From: Daedaleopsis sinensis
Lineage: Eukaryota > Basidiomycota > Agaricomycetes > Polyporales > Polyporaceae
Reading direction: 5' to 3'
Length of the DNA: 64,000 nucleotides
Assembly (NCBI GenBank): GCA_033807695.1
Contig: CM066301.1
Span: 2,418,001-2,482,000 of the forward strand
The position numbers were made by a program, and so were the translations under genes. Shown one piece after another: positions 46,821 through 56,174 of the stretch (its first letter is position 1; each line of letters opens with the position of its first letter). The notes under the pieces are model-generated. The model ran no database searches, was not told where the DNA came from, and worked only from the letters and a program-made list of their open reading frames with translations.

Positions 46821-47444
46821 ATGGAGCAGCCGTCAACGCCCACAACCTCTGATAGGCAAGAACCCCGTTCCCCGATTCCCGCCGCTCCTGCTACCCCTCG
46901 CCGCTCGACTGCCCCTCCCACCCGTCACCGCTCTACCGCTCCTCCAACCCCACAGCACCTTACCGCCTCTCCCGCCCCGCAGCGTCCCGTCTATCCTCTG
47001 ATACCCCAGCGTCCGGACACCCCTCAGCGCCCCGTCCCATATGTCGCACCCATCCCTGTGCCCCCGCATCCGATCTTCCAACACGCGATTTTCAACGTCG
47101 CCCTCGCGGACGAGACCGTCAATATCCCGACCCTCCCTCCCGGATTCGTCTATCGCCACGAGCGCAACTTGCGTGGCGTGCTCTGTTCGCATCCCTACCC
47201 CGTCAATGAGATCACACCGGCACCTTCTTGTGGTCCGGCTGTCGACGCTTTGCTGCAGGCCTTCGGGTACAATGTCGATTCGAAGCTCATTGTCGCGCGC
47301 AGCCTTCAGTACTCGGCCGACATGGGGGAATTTGTAGGTCGCATGGCTGAGCATGGCATGGCGGCTCTGGAGGCAAAGTATATTTGGGATAAGTACAATG
47401 AAGAGCCGCCTGTAGAGGAGTGGGCCGCTGCTCATTTCATGTAA
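46821..47444 (+). CDS. KDZ cargo gene 2, Pro-rich protein of unknown function
   Basis: Single-exon frame of 207 residues starting MEQPSTPTTSDRQEPRSP. The first 85 residues are Pro/Thr/Arg-rich, with PQRP and TAPPT repeats. The rest looks folded: FVYRHERNLRGVLCSHPYP, CGPAVDALLQAFGYNVDSK and ALEAKYIWDKYNEEPPVEEW. It follows cargo gene 1 by 43 bp and may be a downstream exon of it, but no in-frame splice joins them. Function unknown. Confidence 0.55.
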   Translation: MEQPSTPTTSDRQEPRSPIPAAPATPRRSTAPPTRHRSTAPPTPQHLTASPAPQRPVYPLIPQRPDTPQRPVPYVAPIPVPPHPIFQHAIFNVALADETVNIPTLPPGFVYRHERNLRGVLCSHPYPVNEITPAPSCGPAVDALLQAFGYNVDSKLIVARSLQYSADMGEFVGRMAEHGMAALEAKYIWDKYNEEPPVEEWAAAHFM

Positions 47445-47580
47445 TCTTATCTCTTGTCGTCGGGTATGATATGTTTGTTTTCTGGTCACGTGTTGTTGTT
47501 CAAACATGCAACACGCTCACGCCTTTGACTGTCTACCACCCCTACCACCTACCTCCCTCTTTCGACGTGTCGCCCTCGGT

Positions 47581-49986
47581 ATGCCCGCTAAGCCAGGAGT
47601 CTCCAAATTAATCGCGCGGCGCGCGGCGGCTGAGCACCGCAACGAGTATGCGGTGGACGCCGCCGGCCGACCCCGGCAAGAGAAAAAGAAGCGCAACCCT
47701 CCTGTCAAGACCCCGGAAGACGTTGCACGCGAGGTAGAAGCGCGGAAACGCAGCCGTGTTCAGAAGACGATCGCCGTGGAAGGGGCACGCGACGCTATAG
47801 ACGAAGAGGTCGACAAGCTGAACGCGACCTTCCCTGGGCACTCGCGACAATACTTCGAGAGGGAGGTTCTTCAAACCTCCATCCTCAAGAAACAGCGCAA
47901 GACGAGCGCGTACAACGCGTACTTGCGCGCTGAGCTGAAGAAGCTTAATGATGGTGTGTACAGTGACAGCTTCATTCCCGCGTACGTCACTCATGGCGGT
48001 ATTCCAGCCCTGCCCGCCGGAGCTAAGAAGTACACGCCATCATCGCCGGAGGCCGCGCCCATCACCGCAGCCTGGAACACCATGACCGACGAAGAAAAAG
48101 CGGCCGCTGCCGCTATGCCCCTGGCAGACCTGGTGGAGACCAAGGAGACCGTCAACACCGCAAAGCACAACACCGCCATTGCGGCGTTTCATGACGTCCT
48201 CGATACCCTTAAACTTATCCATGAAGAGGTGAGTACCTTCCCTTTCTAACGCCCCGAATCCATACGTCACACGCTGACCCACCCCTCAGCTTCGCCGTCT
48301 CAACATCCGGACAGGTGCCGAGATCGCGCTGGTCGTTGTCCGCTCCCAACACGACCATTTCCCTGCCCCCTCTACCTTCACCACATCCCCGCGCGTAGAC
48401 GAGTTTTTCAACCTCGCATATAAGGCAGGCCTGGACGAGTTCGCCTGGCGTCTCGAGGCATATTGCCTAAGCGGTGTACACGGGGTGCTCAAGCGTCGAG
48501 AGGACGCTCTTCAAGAGCTTCAGAGTCGTACCGCGGCTATCATTGCCCAAAAGTTTGGTATGTCTTCAATCACACTATCCGTATACGCTGCTTGCTAACA
48601 GTACCTTCAGCCGAGATAACGAAGTGGCAGGCTAAGAAGATGTACTACAAAGGCTTCAAGGAGAAGATCACCCGCCGCTTCGGCGTCGTCATCATGAACT
48701 GGCCACTCAGTCAGTTCTGCGCCCCCAGCACTATCAAGTCTACAACCGAGCTCGAGCTGTTATACAACTCCTGGAGCACAGGCTGCACGTCGTTCCGGAA
48801 GTTGACGGCAGCGGAGAATTCGGCGTGGTTAGAACGGAACCCCAAAGGAGCCTCGCCGAACGGCGAGGATGGTGAGGACGAAGAGGACGGTGGAGCAAGC
48901 ACAGCGACAAGACCCATGGTCAACGCCGTCGGCGCATCTGGGGGAGGTGCGGTAACAATGAGCGAGTCCATGCCGCGCAAGCGGCGTTCAGACTACCAAG
49001 GTACTCACGCCAGCAAGAGGAGGCATACAGAAGTCGCCGAACCCAGTCCCGCACAGCCTCGATCGCCCGACGACCCGCTCCTCTCTCCCTGCAGCACGCC
49101 GTCTACTCTTGCCGACCCGCTTCTCGCCTCCCACGGTGGAGCATCGTCCGCCCCTGCCAACCTTCCTCCTCCAGGGATGGCCTTGCCACCGAACGCCGAC
49201 TCGCCTCCCTCTGGCGAGTTCCCTTCGACGCGCTGGGTACAAGATGGGCAGACGTCACGGTCGCTGGCGACGCCCGCGCCTCTCCTGCATCCTCCTATGT
49301 CGTCACCTCCCGTCATGGAGTCTGCCGCCGCTCATACCCGCCCCGCTGCAACCTATGCGCCCGCTCCCCCGTCCGGGAGTCGTGCACCGACCCCTGCTCA
49401 CTTCCCGAACATGCCCACGAGCCGCGCGCCGACGCCGGCGGGCTATCCTCCCATGCACGCGAGCCGTGCGCCGACGCCAGCAGGCTATCCCCCCATGCAC
49501 GCGAGCCGCGCGCCGACACCAGCAGGCTATCCCCCCATGCACTCGAGCCGCGCGCCGACGCCGGCAGGCTATCCCCCCTTGCACGCGAGCCGCGCGCCGA
49601 CGCCGGCGAGCGTGACTGACGCAAGCACGAGTGGTGTATCGACTCCTGCAGAGTACGCGGCAACAGTTGCGCACACTCCTAATCCTGCATACATGCACGC
49701 GCTGGGCGGCGCGCATGGCTTCGCGGTGGCTCCTCCTGCAGGTACTAGCCATGCTCCGACCCCAACATATCCTCCTCAGTATGTCAACCCTGCCACTGTC
49801 ATGCCACCGCCTATATACCCTATGGCCGCTCCCCGCCCGCCGCTCCCTAACATGCACCCTCAGTCGCCCTCCCCTCAGCAGCTGAACATGTACCAATCGC
49901 CCCCGGCTCAGGCCTCGTTGACAGCGATGTTCACGCGCCGCAACAACTATGCCAGCGGCAGCTCAGCGAGAACGTGGTGGGGTTAA
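47581..49986 (+). CDS. KDZ cargo gene 3, basic protein with HMG-like segment and Pro-rich repeats
   Basis: Three exons (47581-48228, 48290-48557, 48611-49986) give 763 residues; an earlier in-frame ATG at 47506 would add 25. The N-terminal half is basic and helical (PPVKTPEDVAREVEARKR). TSAYNAYLRAELKKLNDG and, later, AAWNTMTDEEKAAAAAMPLA recall the two halves of an HMG box. A second globular part (MYYKGFKEKITRRFGVVIMN, LELLYNSWSTGCTSFRKL) precedes an acidic patch, a possible nuclear signal PRKRRS and a long Pro-rich tail with 14-residue SRAPTPAGYPPMHA repeats. Probably a DNA- or chromatin-binding helper of the element, by inference only. Confidence 0.7.
49420..49611 (+). repeat. 42-bp tandem repeat, 4 full copies plus a partial fifth
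   Basis: Units at 49420, 49462, 49504 and 49546, with a partial at 49588. They encode SRAPTPAGYPPMHA with Ser/Ala and Met/Leu changes. Likely to vary in copy number between copies of the element. Confidence 0.9.
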
Positions 49987-50080
49987 TGTGTATATAGTAC
50001 TTCATGTATATAGTGAAGTCTCCCATTACTTATATACTGTTGACTGATGTCTTTAAAGGATGAGTATTGTATCGTTGAAT

Positions 50081-50862
50081 ACTACTTAGATTAGATTACA
50101 AGCTGAGACGCCCGCGCGCTCGCCCGGACATCTGCTAGTGAGCTCCCCTGGTGCACATAGCCATTGCGTAGCTCTATATACATAAGTACATGCATATTAG
50201 GTATGGTATATCGAGATTCCGGAGCGATTTGAGCAAGAGGAGGGTGAGATCTGGCGGGCGATGGTCGTCACGGCGAGCGGGAGGGCGCGGAGGGCATTAG
50301 CGCCAGCGGACATGGAGGGCGGGAGGCAGACGCGGGACCAAGCGTCGAGCGGGTCGGAGAAATGCGGGAGGGTGGCATCGGAACGGTGTCCAGCCCCGCG
50401 GATGATGGCATCATCGCCACGTGCCTGGAGCGCACGGACCATCCCCCCACCTTTTCTCCCTCGTAGTTAATGGTGTATTCTGCCCACGTAGAGCGTTCAA
50501 TACATATACCATTGTGTTCGCAGAGTAAACTAACCTACTGTTACAAAAAAAACGGGCTCAAACGGCTAAGATATGGAGGAGATATGCTCCTCACCGTCGG
50601 CGACGACGAGGACAGAGGCGCGGGCGTCGGCGGGGACAGGTGCCGAGCGGCGGGCGTTCGGCATGACGCATACGTGCGCCATCACTCGGCGGGACGTGTG
50701 TTCCGGAGGGCCCGGACTCTGCTGATGTACTCAGCGATTGCCGGGGTGTATTTATTCGGCTTTAATGGATGCCAGTGATGGGAGCGGGTTCCAGGCTAGT
50801 TAGCCTCCACGTTTGATGGGATTTGGAGGCTAACTAGCCTAGGTTCCTGTGATGTCGAGGTG
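50081..50862 (-). repeat. Right terminal inverted repeat of the KDZ element (782 bp)
   Basis: Reverse complement of 41331-42112. The difference I noticed is one A/G change (corresponding to about 41848), which alters one codon of a shadow frame. Confidence 0.95.
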
Positions 50863-50870
50863 CGTGTTGC
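50863..50870. repeat. Right target-site duplication, 8 bp
   Basis: CGTGTTGC, identical to 41323-41330. Confidence 0.95.
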
Positions 50871-51039
50871 GACGAACATGATACGGCAGGGCGAGGGCGG
50901 TGGGGCGCTGAGCGTGGGCCTGTGGAACGGATGGAGCTGAAGTGGTGGTGGTGGCATTAATGGCAAGCGGGGAATAGAGCCGAGCTTGGCGGACGGGAGC
51001 CGCGAAGAGAGAAAGAGGGCGGACGAGACGGGCGAGCAT
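50863..51039 (-). pseudogene. IMG2: 5' part of transposon-split mitochondrial ribosomal protein mL49 gene
   Basis: First 59 codons of the mL49/IMG2 gene. The start at 51039 gives MLARLVRPLSLFAAPVRQAR, an acid-free Arg-rich mitochondrial presequence. It ends at the duplication in LPYHVRRNT, where the KDZ element interrupts. An in-frame ATG 12 codons upstream (51075) is an alternative. The joined gene would give about 139 residues, normal for this small family. Transcription from this promoter now runs into the element's inverted repeat. Confidence 0.9.
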
Positions 51040-51655
51040 TTGAGTCGAAATCTGCAGTGGGCGGAGACGTTTCATGATCAGGCGAACTGCGCGCAGACGT
51101 GTCAGTGTTCGAGGGTTGCACGTACGCAAAAGGACGACGCTGCGTGTGTCTGAGAAGGACGAAGACTCGGACACGGCTGCGCGGACGCTGGCGGAAGCTC
51201 GGCGGGAGGAAGAGGACAAGATGGGCGGAGGCACGACGAGAACGGAGAGAATTTGAGCCGACGTTCATGAACACCTCGCCACACCGCCGTGGGACGCGCT
51301 TCCCCTTGCCGCGCGACCCCCCGCCCTGCCTCCCCCCGCCCCGCCATCCGCGCCATCCCCCAGACAGGCGCGACCGCCTCGCAGTGCGCGCTGCTGCCCG
51401 TCGCGCACGCCGCGCACGCTCGCGGGGCAGGGGGAGAGGAGGGAGCAATCGGCCAAAAGGGGAAAGGGAATGGATCGGGAGGGGATCTGAGACGGCGATC
51501 TGGATCTGAGTGACAAGTGACGAGTGTCTGTTCCTTGCACCCGGCTCTGCGGCGCCCTTCGTGCACCCGTCCTAGCTACCGCCCCCTCCAATAAGTATAT
51601 ATCTCACCATGTCCCCTCTCTCCCCCGCCCTTCCGCCTCCTCTCTCTCGTCCACC
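51040..51655. other. Intergenic, divergent promoters
   Basis: Between the split mL49 gene (-) and the Ser/Pro-rich gene (+). CCAAT (51588-51592) and TATATAT (51596-51602) lie about 55-65 bp before the ATG at 51656. Frames in this GC-rich stretch have no domain. Confidence 0.5.
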
Positions 51656-52408
51656 ATGAACGCAGACTGCCTTCTCCGCGACTTTTCGCACAACAAACAC
51701 GGCCCCCTCACCCTCCCCCCGCCGCCCTCGACCACCTACCACCAACGCTCGCTCTTCTACCCACCAGATTGGCGGTCCCAGCCACCCAATTCCTCCCTCT
51801 TTGCAGGTGCACTCGCCCCATCTAGCTGGGCAAATGCAGGGCCCTCCAACTCCCAGTCACTCTGGCCCAATGGGCCCCCCGAGTTTCTCCTTCCATTTCA
51901 CCATTATTCATCTAGAGACTGCAATGCACCACCCTGTGAGTCTTCTCCGTTCTTCCATCGAATTCTTGCTCATACCCGTCCCTCGCCTGTGCCAGTCTTG
52001 GTAGCGCGATCAGACACATCCTCAGCCGTCTCGCGCGACAGCGACCTCTCTCCGTCTCCCGAAGTAGCCGAAGTCGTCTGCAATGCACCCCTTGTCGCGC
52101 CCATTCCCCTGCCGTATCATTCGCCCACCTTCTTGCTATACGATCTTCCAGACGAGGACGAAGATCTTTCTCACCCACCCTACACCCACCGCCCTTCCAA
52201 GCGCAAGCGTGCACGCGACGACGAAGACGAGCACGCAGTCCAAGAGGATCCACATCCAATGCCCGCCAAACGCCGTTCCATCGTCGACAGCTCCCAACCC
52301 TGGTCTACCCCTGTAGGGCAATGGGCCAGCACCGCTGCTGCTGCCCCTCCAATCCGTGCCCTGCGCCAACCCGCTGCGTCCTTCTCGCGGCGTAACCGAG
52401 CGCGGTAG
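51656..52408 (+). CDS. Ser/Pro-rich, probably nuclear protein of unknown function
   Basis: Uninterrupted frame of 250 residues starting MNADCLLRDFSHNKHGPL. It is Pro/Ser-rich with aromatic clusters (YHQRSLFYPPDW) and an acidic stretch LLYDLPDEDEDLSHP. A strong basic nuclear signal RPSKRKRARDDEDE follows, then PMPAKRRSIVDSSQPWSTP and a Gln/Ala/Arg-rich end. No named domain recognised. CCAAT and TATA elements at the right distance upstream support a real gene. An intron could remove part of the middle (a GCAG|GTG occurs at about 51803), so the exact product is uncertain. Confidence 0.65.
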   Translation: MNADCLLRDFSHNKHGPLTLPPPPSTTYHQRSLFYPPDWRSQPPNSSLFAGALAPSSWANAGPSNSQSLWPNGPPEFLLPFHHYSSRDCNAPPCESSPFFHRILAHTRPSPVPVLVARSDTSSAVSRDSDLSPSPEVAEVVCNAPLVAPIPLPYHSPTFLLYDLPDEDEDLSHPPYTHRPSKRKRARDDEDEHAVQEDPHPMPAKRRSIVDSSQPWSTPVGQWASTAAAAPPIRALRQPAASFSRRNRAR

Positions 52409-55400
52409 GCGGCTCCAGTTCGGACTGTCATGTTTGCGCTCGGATACTCGGGGCGTCAGATGATTTGGCTCGCTATCGATTGCATTCTCCTTCGTCGGAC
52501 ATATTTCCCCCACATTCTCCCATTCGCAACCGCATTCCGCACTGTACATTACGCATACATGGCATCACATCATTTGCTCCTTCATCTCTGGTCAAATCCA
52601 CGCCGTTCCCGGCTCTCGGGACTTGATCCTGTTCCACACACGCCGATGGGCCCCTGGAAAGTGTGAGTACGGTCATGGTTCGATGCATGCGACTTCTCGT
52701 GACTTCTCGCGCTGATTACTTGACGCCATCCCGGCTTCCCTTCCCCTCTAGCCCGGTATTACGCTTGCTTTCCGCACTACGCACACCAACACGGACTCAC
52801 ATCAACTGGCCAGTGTCAGTGCCACCCACATAGCGCCCTCGCCGTGACATACCGCCTACCACTCATGGGACACGGTCATGGCGTCCATGCATGACCGGCT
52901 CGGACGCAGCAGCATTCATTCATTCTCCTCTCCTGTCGCAGGGCGACCTACTGCCGCGCTCGCCTCCTATGCCATGCCAAGTGGACAGGAATGGTCGCTT
53001 CCGGCACGGTGGCTGTATCCGAACAAACGCAGAGCCCGCTTCGCGCACCGGCGAGTGGTCAAGAGGCTGGATGCGGTACGCCGACGTTATCTCAGGTGCT
53101 GCGCGCGACGTCTGCGGCCCTGCGACGTCCGGATGGGACTGCCCCCACGGCCCACGGCCAGGACGACGGGTCTTGTGCACAATTCCTACTGTATAGGCTG
53201 CCGCTTAGCCTTCCACGTCCACAGGCGTGGCGTGGATGGCCCGCGTGCGCTTGCGCTTGCACGCGTAGAGATATGTATACCATCGCATCTTCTAATAGCG
53301 CCGCGTTTTATTTGTCCGCTCCACCTTTCCAGACATCCGCCCGCGCGCAGCGTCCGCCTGGTTTATGGTTTCACGGTTACCCCGGGCGAAACATCCTGCC
53401 TGTAAGGCAAGTCAATCGTTCGAACCCTTCTGCTCGGCGGCCAAGGAAGGGGCCTTGGGACGCACTCTGCGTGGCGCCTGCATGGCCAACCACGGAGCGT
53501 CGTTTTCCATCTCTGATTCGCAAGCTACGTCGTTCACTCGTCGTCTCACGCGCACGTCCCGTCTGTTCCTGGGCAACGCTGCCCATAGGGCACGGGGCGA
53601 TTGCATCCTCGTATGCGCGCAGGGTTGTGTTTGTATGGCGTCGCGGAGCGTGCGGGACGGCGTGGGACGGCCGCGGCACGCAGGACTTCGGCTATGGCGC
53701 GGGCGAGCTTGTTCCCGACGGGCTTCCCTGCGCTTCCCTGAATCCGCACGTCGACGTGTAGCGCGAAGCCTGATCAAGCTCGGACAGCGACGTTGGGGCG
53801 GCCGTTTCGACGAAGGTGAAGTTCGAACCGTCGGACGGTTCTAGCGCATTCGCGTTCTCGACGGCGCAAGTACTGTTAGTGTGAACGTGAACGTGAACGT
53901 GAACGTTCGCATTCTCGCATTCTTGCATTCTCGCTTCGAACCCCTGGGTCGCTGTTGCGACGTGTTCGAAGGCACCGCGAATGGAGATGGAGGCCGAGCT
54001 CGAGCTTGTTTGCGCCATGCATGGTGCGGAGGCGGAGGCGGAGACGCGTGCAGGCATGCACAACATGCTTATGCCACTGCTACTGCTACTGCTGCAGCTG
54101 CTAGCAACTAGCGTCAGGGCTCGCTAGGGCTCGCTCGGGGTTTAGTGTGCATGCAGCGCTCGCCGCGACACCGCCGTCCGTGCGTGCGTGTATGTGTCAT
54201 TGTCAGCCCGGCCAGGAGATCTAGAATGCTCATTGCCCATGGAGATGGAGAGGCGCTATGCATCGATGCGCGATTCCGAGCTCATCTCAGCTGCCTTGTT
54301 CTGGTTCATGGCGGCCGGGGCCACGGCGGAGTCGTCAGCGACGATTATTCCTCGCGACGTCGCATGCCCGCTTCAACTTAATAATGGCGCAAGAGCAAGT
54401 CATGCACTGAGCCTGTGCAGCGCGTCATCGACATTTCGCGAGGTACGTTCACGGGTTCGGTGTATCATGTACGTGTAAGTGTCATGAGCGAGCGAGGCTA
54501 ATTATCGCAGCTGACTGCGATTTCTCAGATCTATCACCCCAGAGCCACACGCAAGTATGTACACGACATGACAAGTAACATGATGATGTTTCTGCGGCGC
54601 GATCTCGGGACTCGGCGCCCCCGCCGCTCCTGGGGCTCAGGCGATGTTTGATATATGCATATCGGATCCATATCCCCAACAGTACACCATCGCTGCGCGC
54701 GCCGTTCTCAGACAGGCTCGGATAGACTTTGGATGGACCGCGGACGTTGAATAGATAGATATCACACGGACGGTGCTCGCAGGGCGCATGCGCACGGGCA
54801 TCTGCCAGTGAACTCTCGGACATCCGGTCCCCAGTGTGTCTCGCGCGCGCACTACATACGTACCGGCATGGATGAGATCAATCAGTGGCGAATTCATGGA
54901 CGAGCGGGCGTGCGCAAGTACTTCCTGTCTTCTGTCTGGCACCCCGGTGCCACCCAACGCAAGCGTACGCGTGCACATCCGACGACGACATCCGCGCGCA
55001 CGCGCCGCGTCGAGAGGAGCTTCGAATCCGATTCGTGAACGATCACGTCCGTCGCATCAATGATCTCCATCCCGTTCTATTTGCGTGTCACAGGCAAGTG
55101 CTTGCAATTGCTGTATCTTCGGATTCCTGTATCCGCATGCGTGAGGCGGTGGATCGGGCCCGGGAGCACCTGGACAGCGGACCTCCTGTTGCTGTCGGCC
55201 GTGGAGCGGCAGACCGCACTAGGACGCCGCAAAGTGTACATGTCCTTGCATCGCAGAGAGTTGCAGTACTAGTATTGGCCAGACGCCAGGGCGTCCGGAA
55301 GTCGCGATCGGGTGTGCGTCGTGCGATACGAGATGCTGCGGCGAATATACATGTGTAAGTGACAGTGTCAGCGGATGAATGGATCACGGCGCACAGCACT

Positions 55401-56174
55401 TGTCCACAGCGACGACTCACGAGCACGCCATAAGCCCGGCGGCGTATATTATTACATGCCCGCATCCCGATCGCAGCGAGACGGTGGGCTGCGCGTAACT
55501 CGTAACTTCAGTACAGTAAATGGGACGCATACGGCGGGCGAGCGTCGACGTGTGACACGTCTCCGAATTTCCAACCCGCGCGCGATGGCAAGGGGCGTCC
55601 GTGTCAGTGACACAGACTCAGGACTGCGCCGAGGCTGCACTTGGCTCGCGGGGGGCGAGGCACGCCGTCCGACAGCCGTAATAGGTGTTCGAGCATCGGC
55701 GCCCATCGCCGTCGATGCATCTCTTGGGACCTGGCCAGGCACTGGAACAGTGAGCTGTAACACTCATCTATAGCACTCGAGCTCCTACCATCCCGAAGGA
55801 CCGCTGATGACGATTCAGATGTGTACTCAGCTGCTCTCGGATAGATGGGAACGCGTGCGGATGGGAGGGTCTTCGAACGGGCGAGGTTGAGACGGATGTA
55901 ATCTTCAATCTTGGAGTGCAGGCCATCTCGGATGGGCGCCACCGCTGTCACGGTGTGCGATCGCATGTTGAACTTGCAGGATGCAGAAGCATGCGAGGCG
56001 ACCGCAGGCGGGCGACGGGTGATCTTCAACAGACGGTATTGGAATTAGGTAGAGATATGATATAATATTATAGCAGGCATGATTGGGCATCTGTGATCCA
56101 AGGCTGAAAATGGTGAGCATCGAGAACTATATCCAAAAGCGTGGCGAGCCCCGGTAGCCGCGTCCGAGGTTGTT
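52409..56174. other. 3.8-kb gene-free stretch
   Basis: Many overlapping frames on both strands but none with a domain or coherent introns. Simple repeats include GTGAAC (53880-53905), CATTCT/GCATTCT (53908-53934) and ACTGCT (54073-54094). No tRNA-like cloverleaf found around the GTTCGAACC-like strings. Confidence 0.55.
53880..53905 (+). repeat. GTGAAC microsatellite
   Basis: Four perfect 6-bp units, followed by a degenerate CATTCT tract. Confidence 0.8.

Larger units (their letters stand above)
41331..50862. mobile_element. Complete KDZ-superfamily DNA transposon, 9,532 bp
   Basis: Borders are fixed by three independent facts: 782-bp terminal inverted repeats (41331-42112 and 50081-50862), a perfect 8-bp target duplication (CGTGTTGC), and an mL49 reading frame that becomes continuous when the element and one duplication copy are removed. 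It carries a KDZ (Kyakuja-Dileera-Zisupton) transposase and three further plus-strand genes. Zisupton/KDZ elements are known for 8-bp duplications. The two inverted repeats are the same length and, in the parts compared, differ by one base (near 41848), so the insertion is young and possibly still mobile. Confidence 0.95.

Noticed and set aside
53400..53830. GTTCGAACC-type strings resembling tRNA B boxes (about 53418 and 53822)
   Set aside because: No A box or acceptor-stem pairing at the right distance; no cloverleaf could be drawn.
55604..56029. 141-residue minus-strand frame between the gene-free stretch and SRP receptor alpha
   Set aside because: No domain, no start context, and alternative frames of equal quality overlap it.
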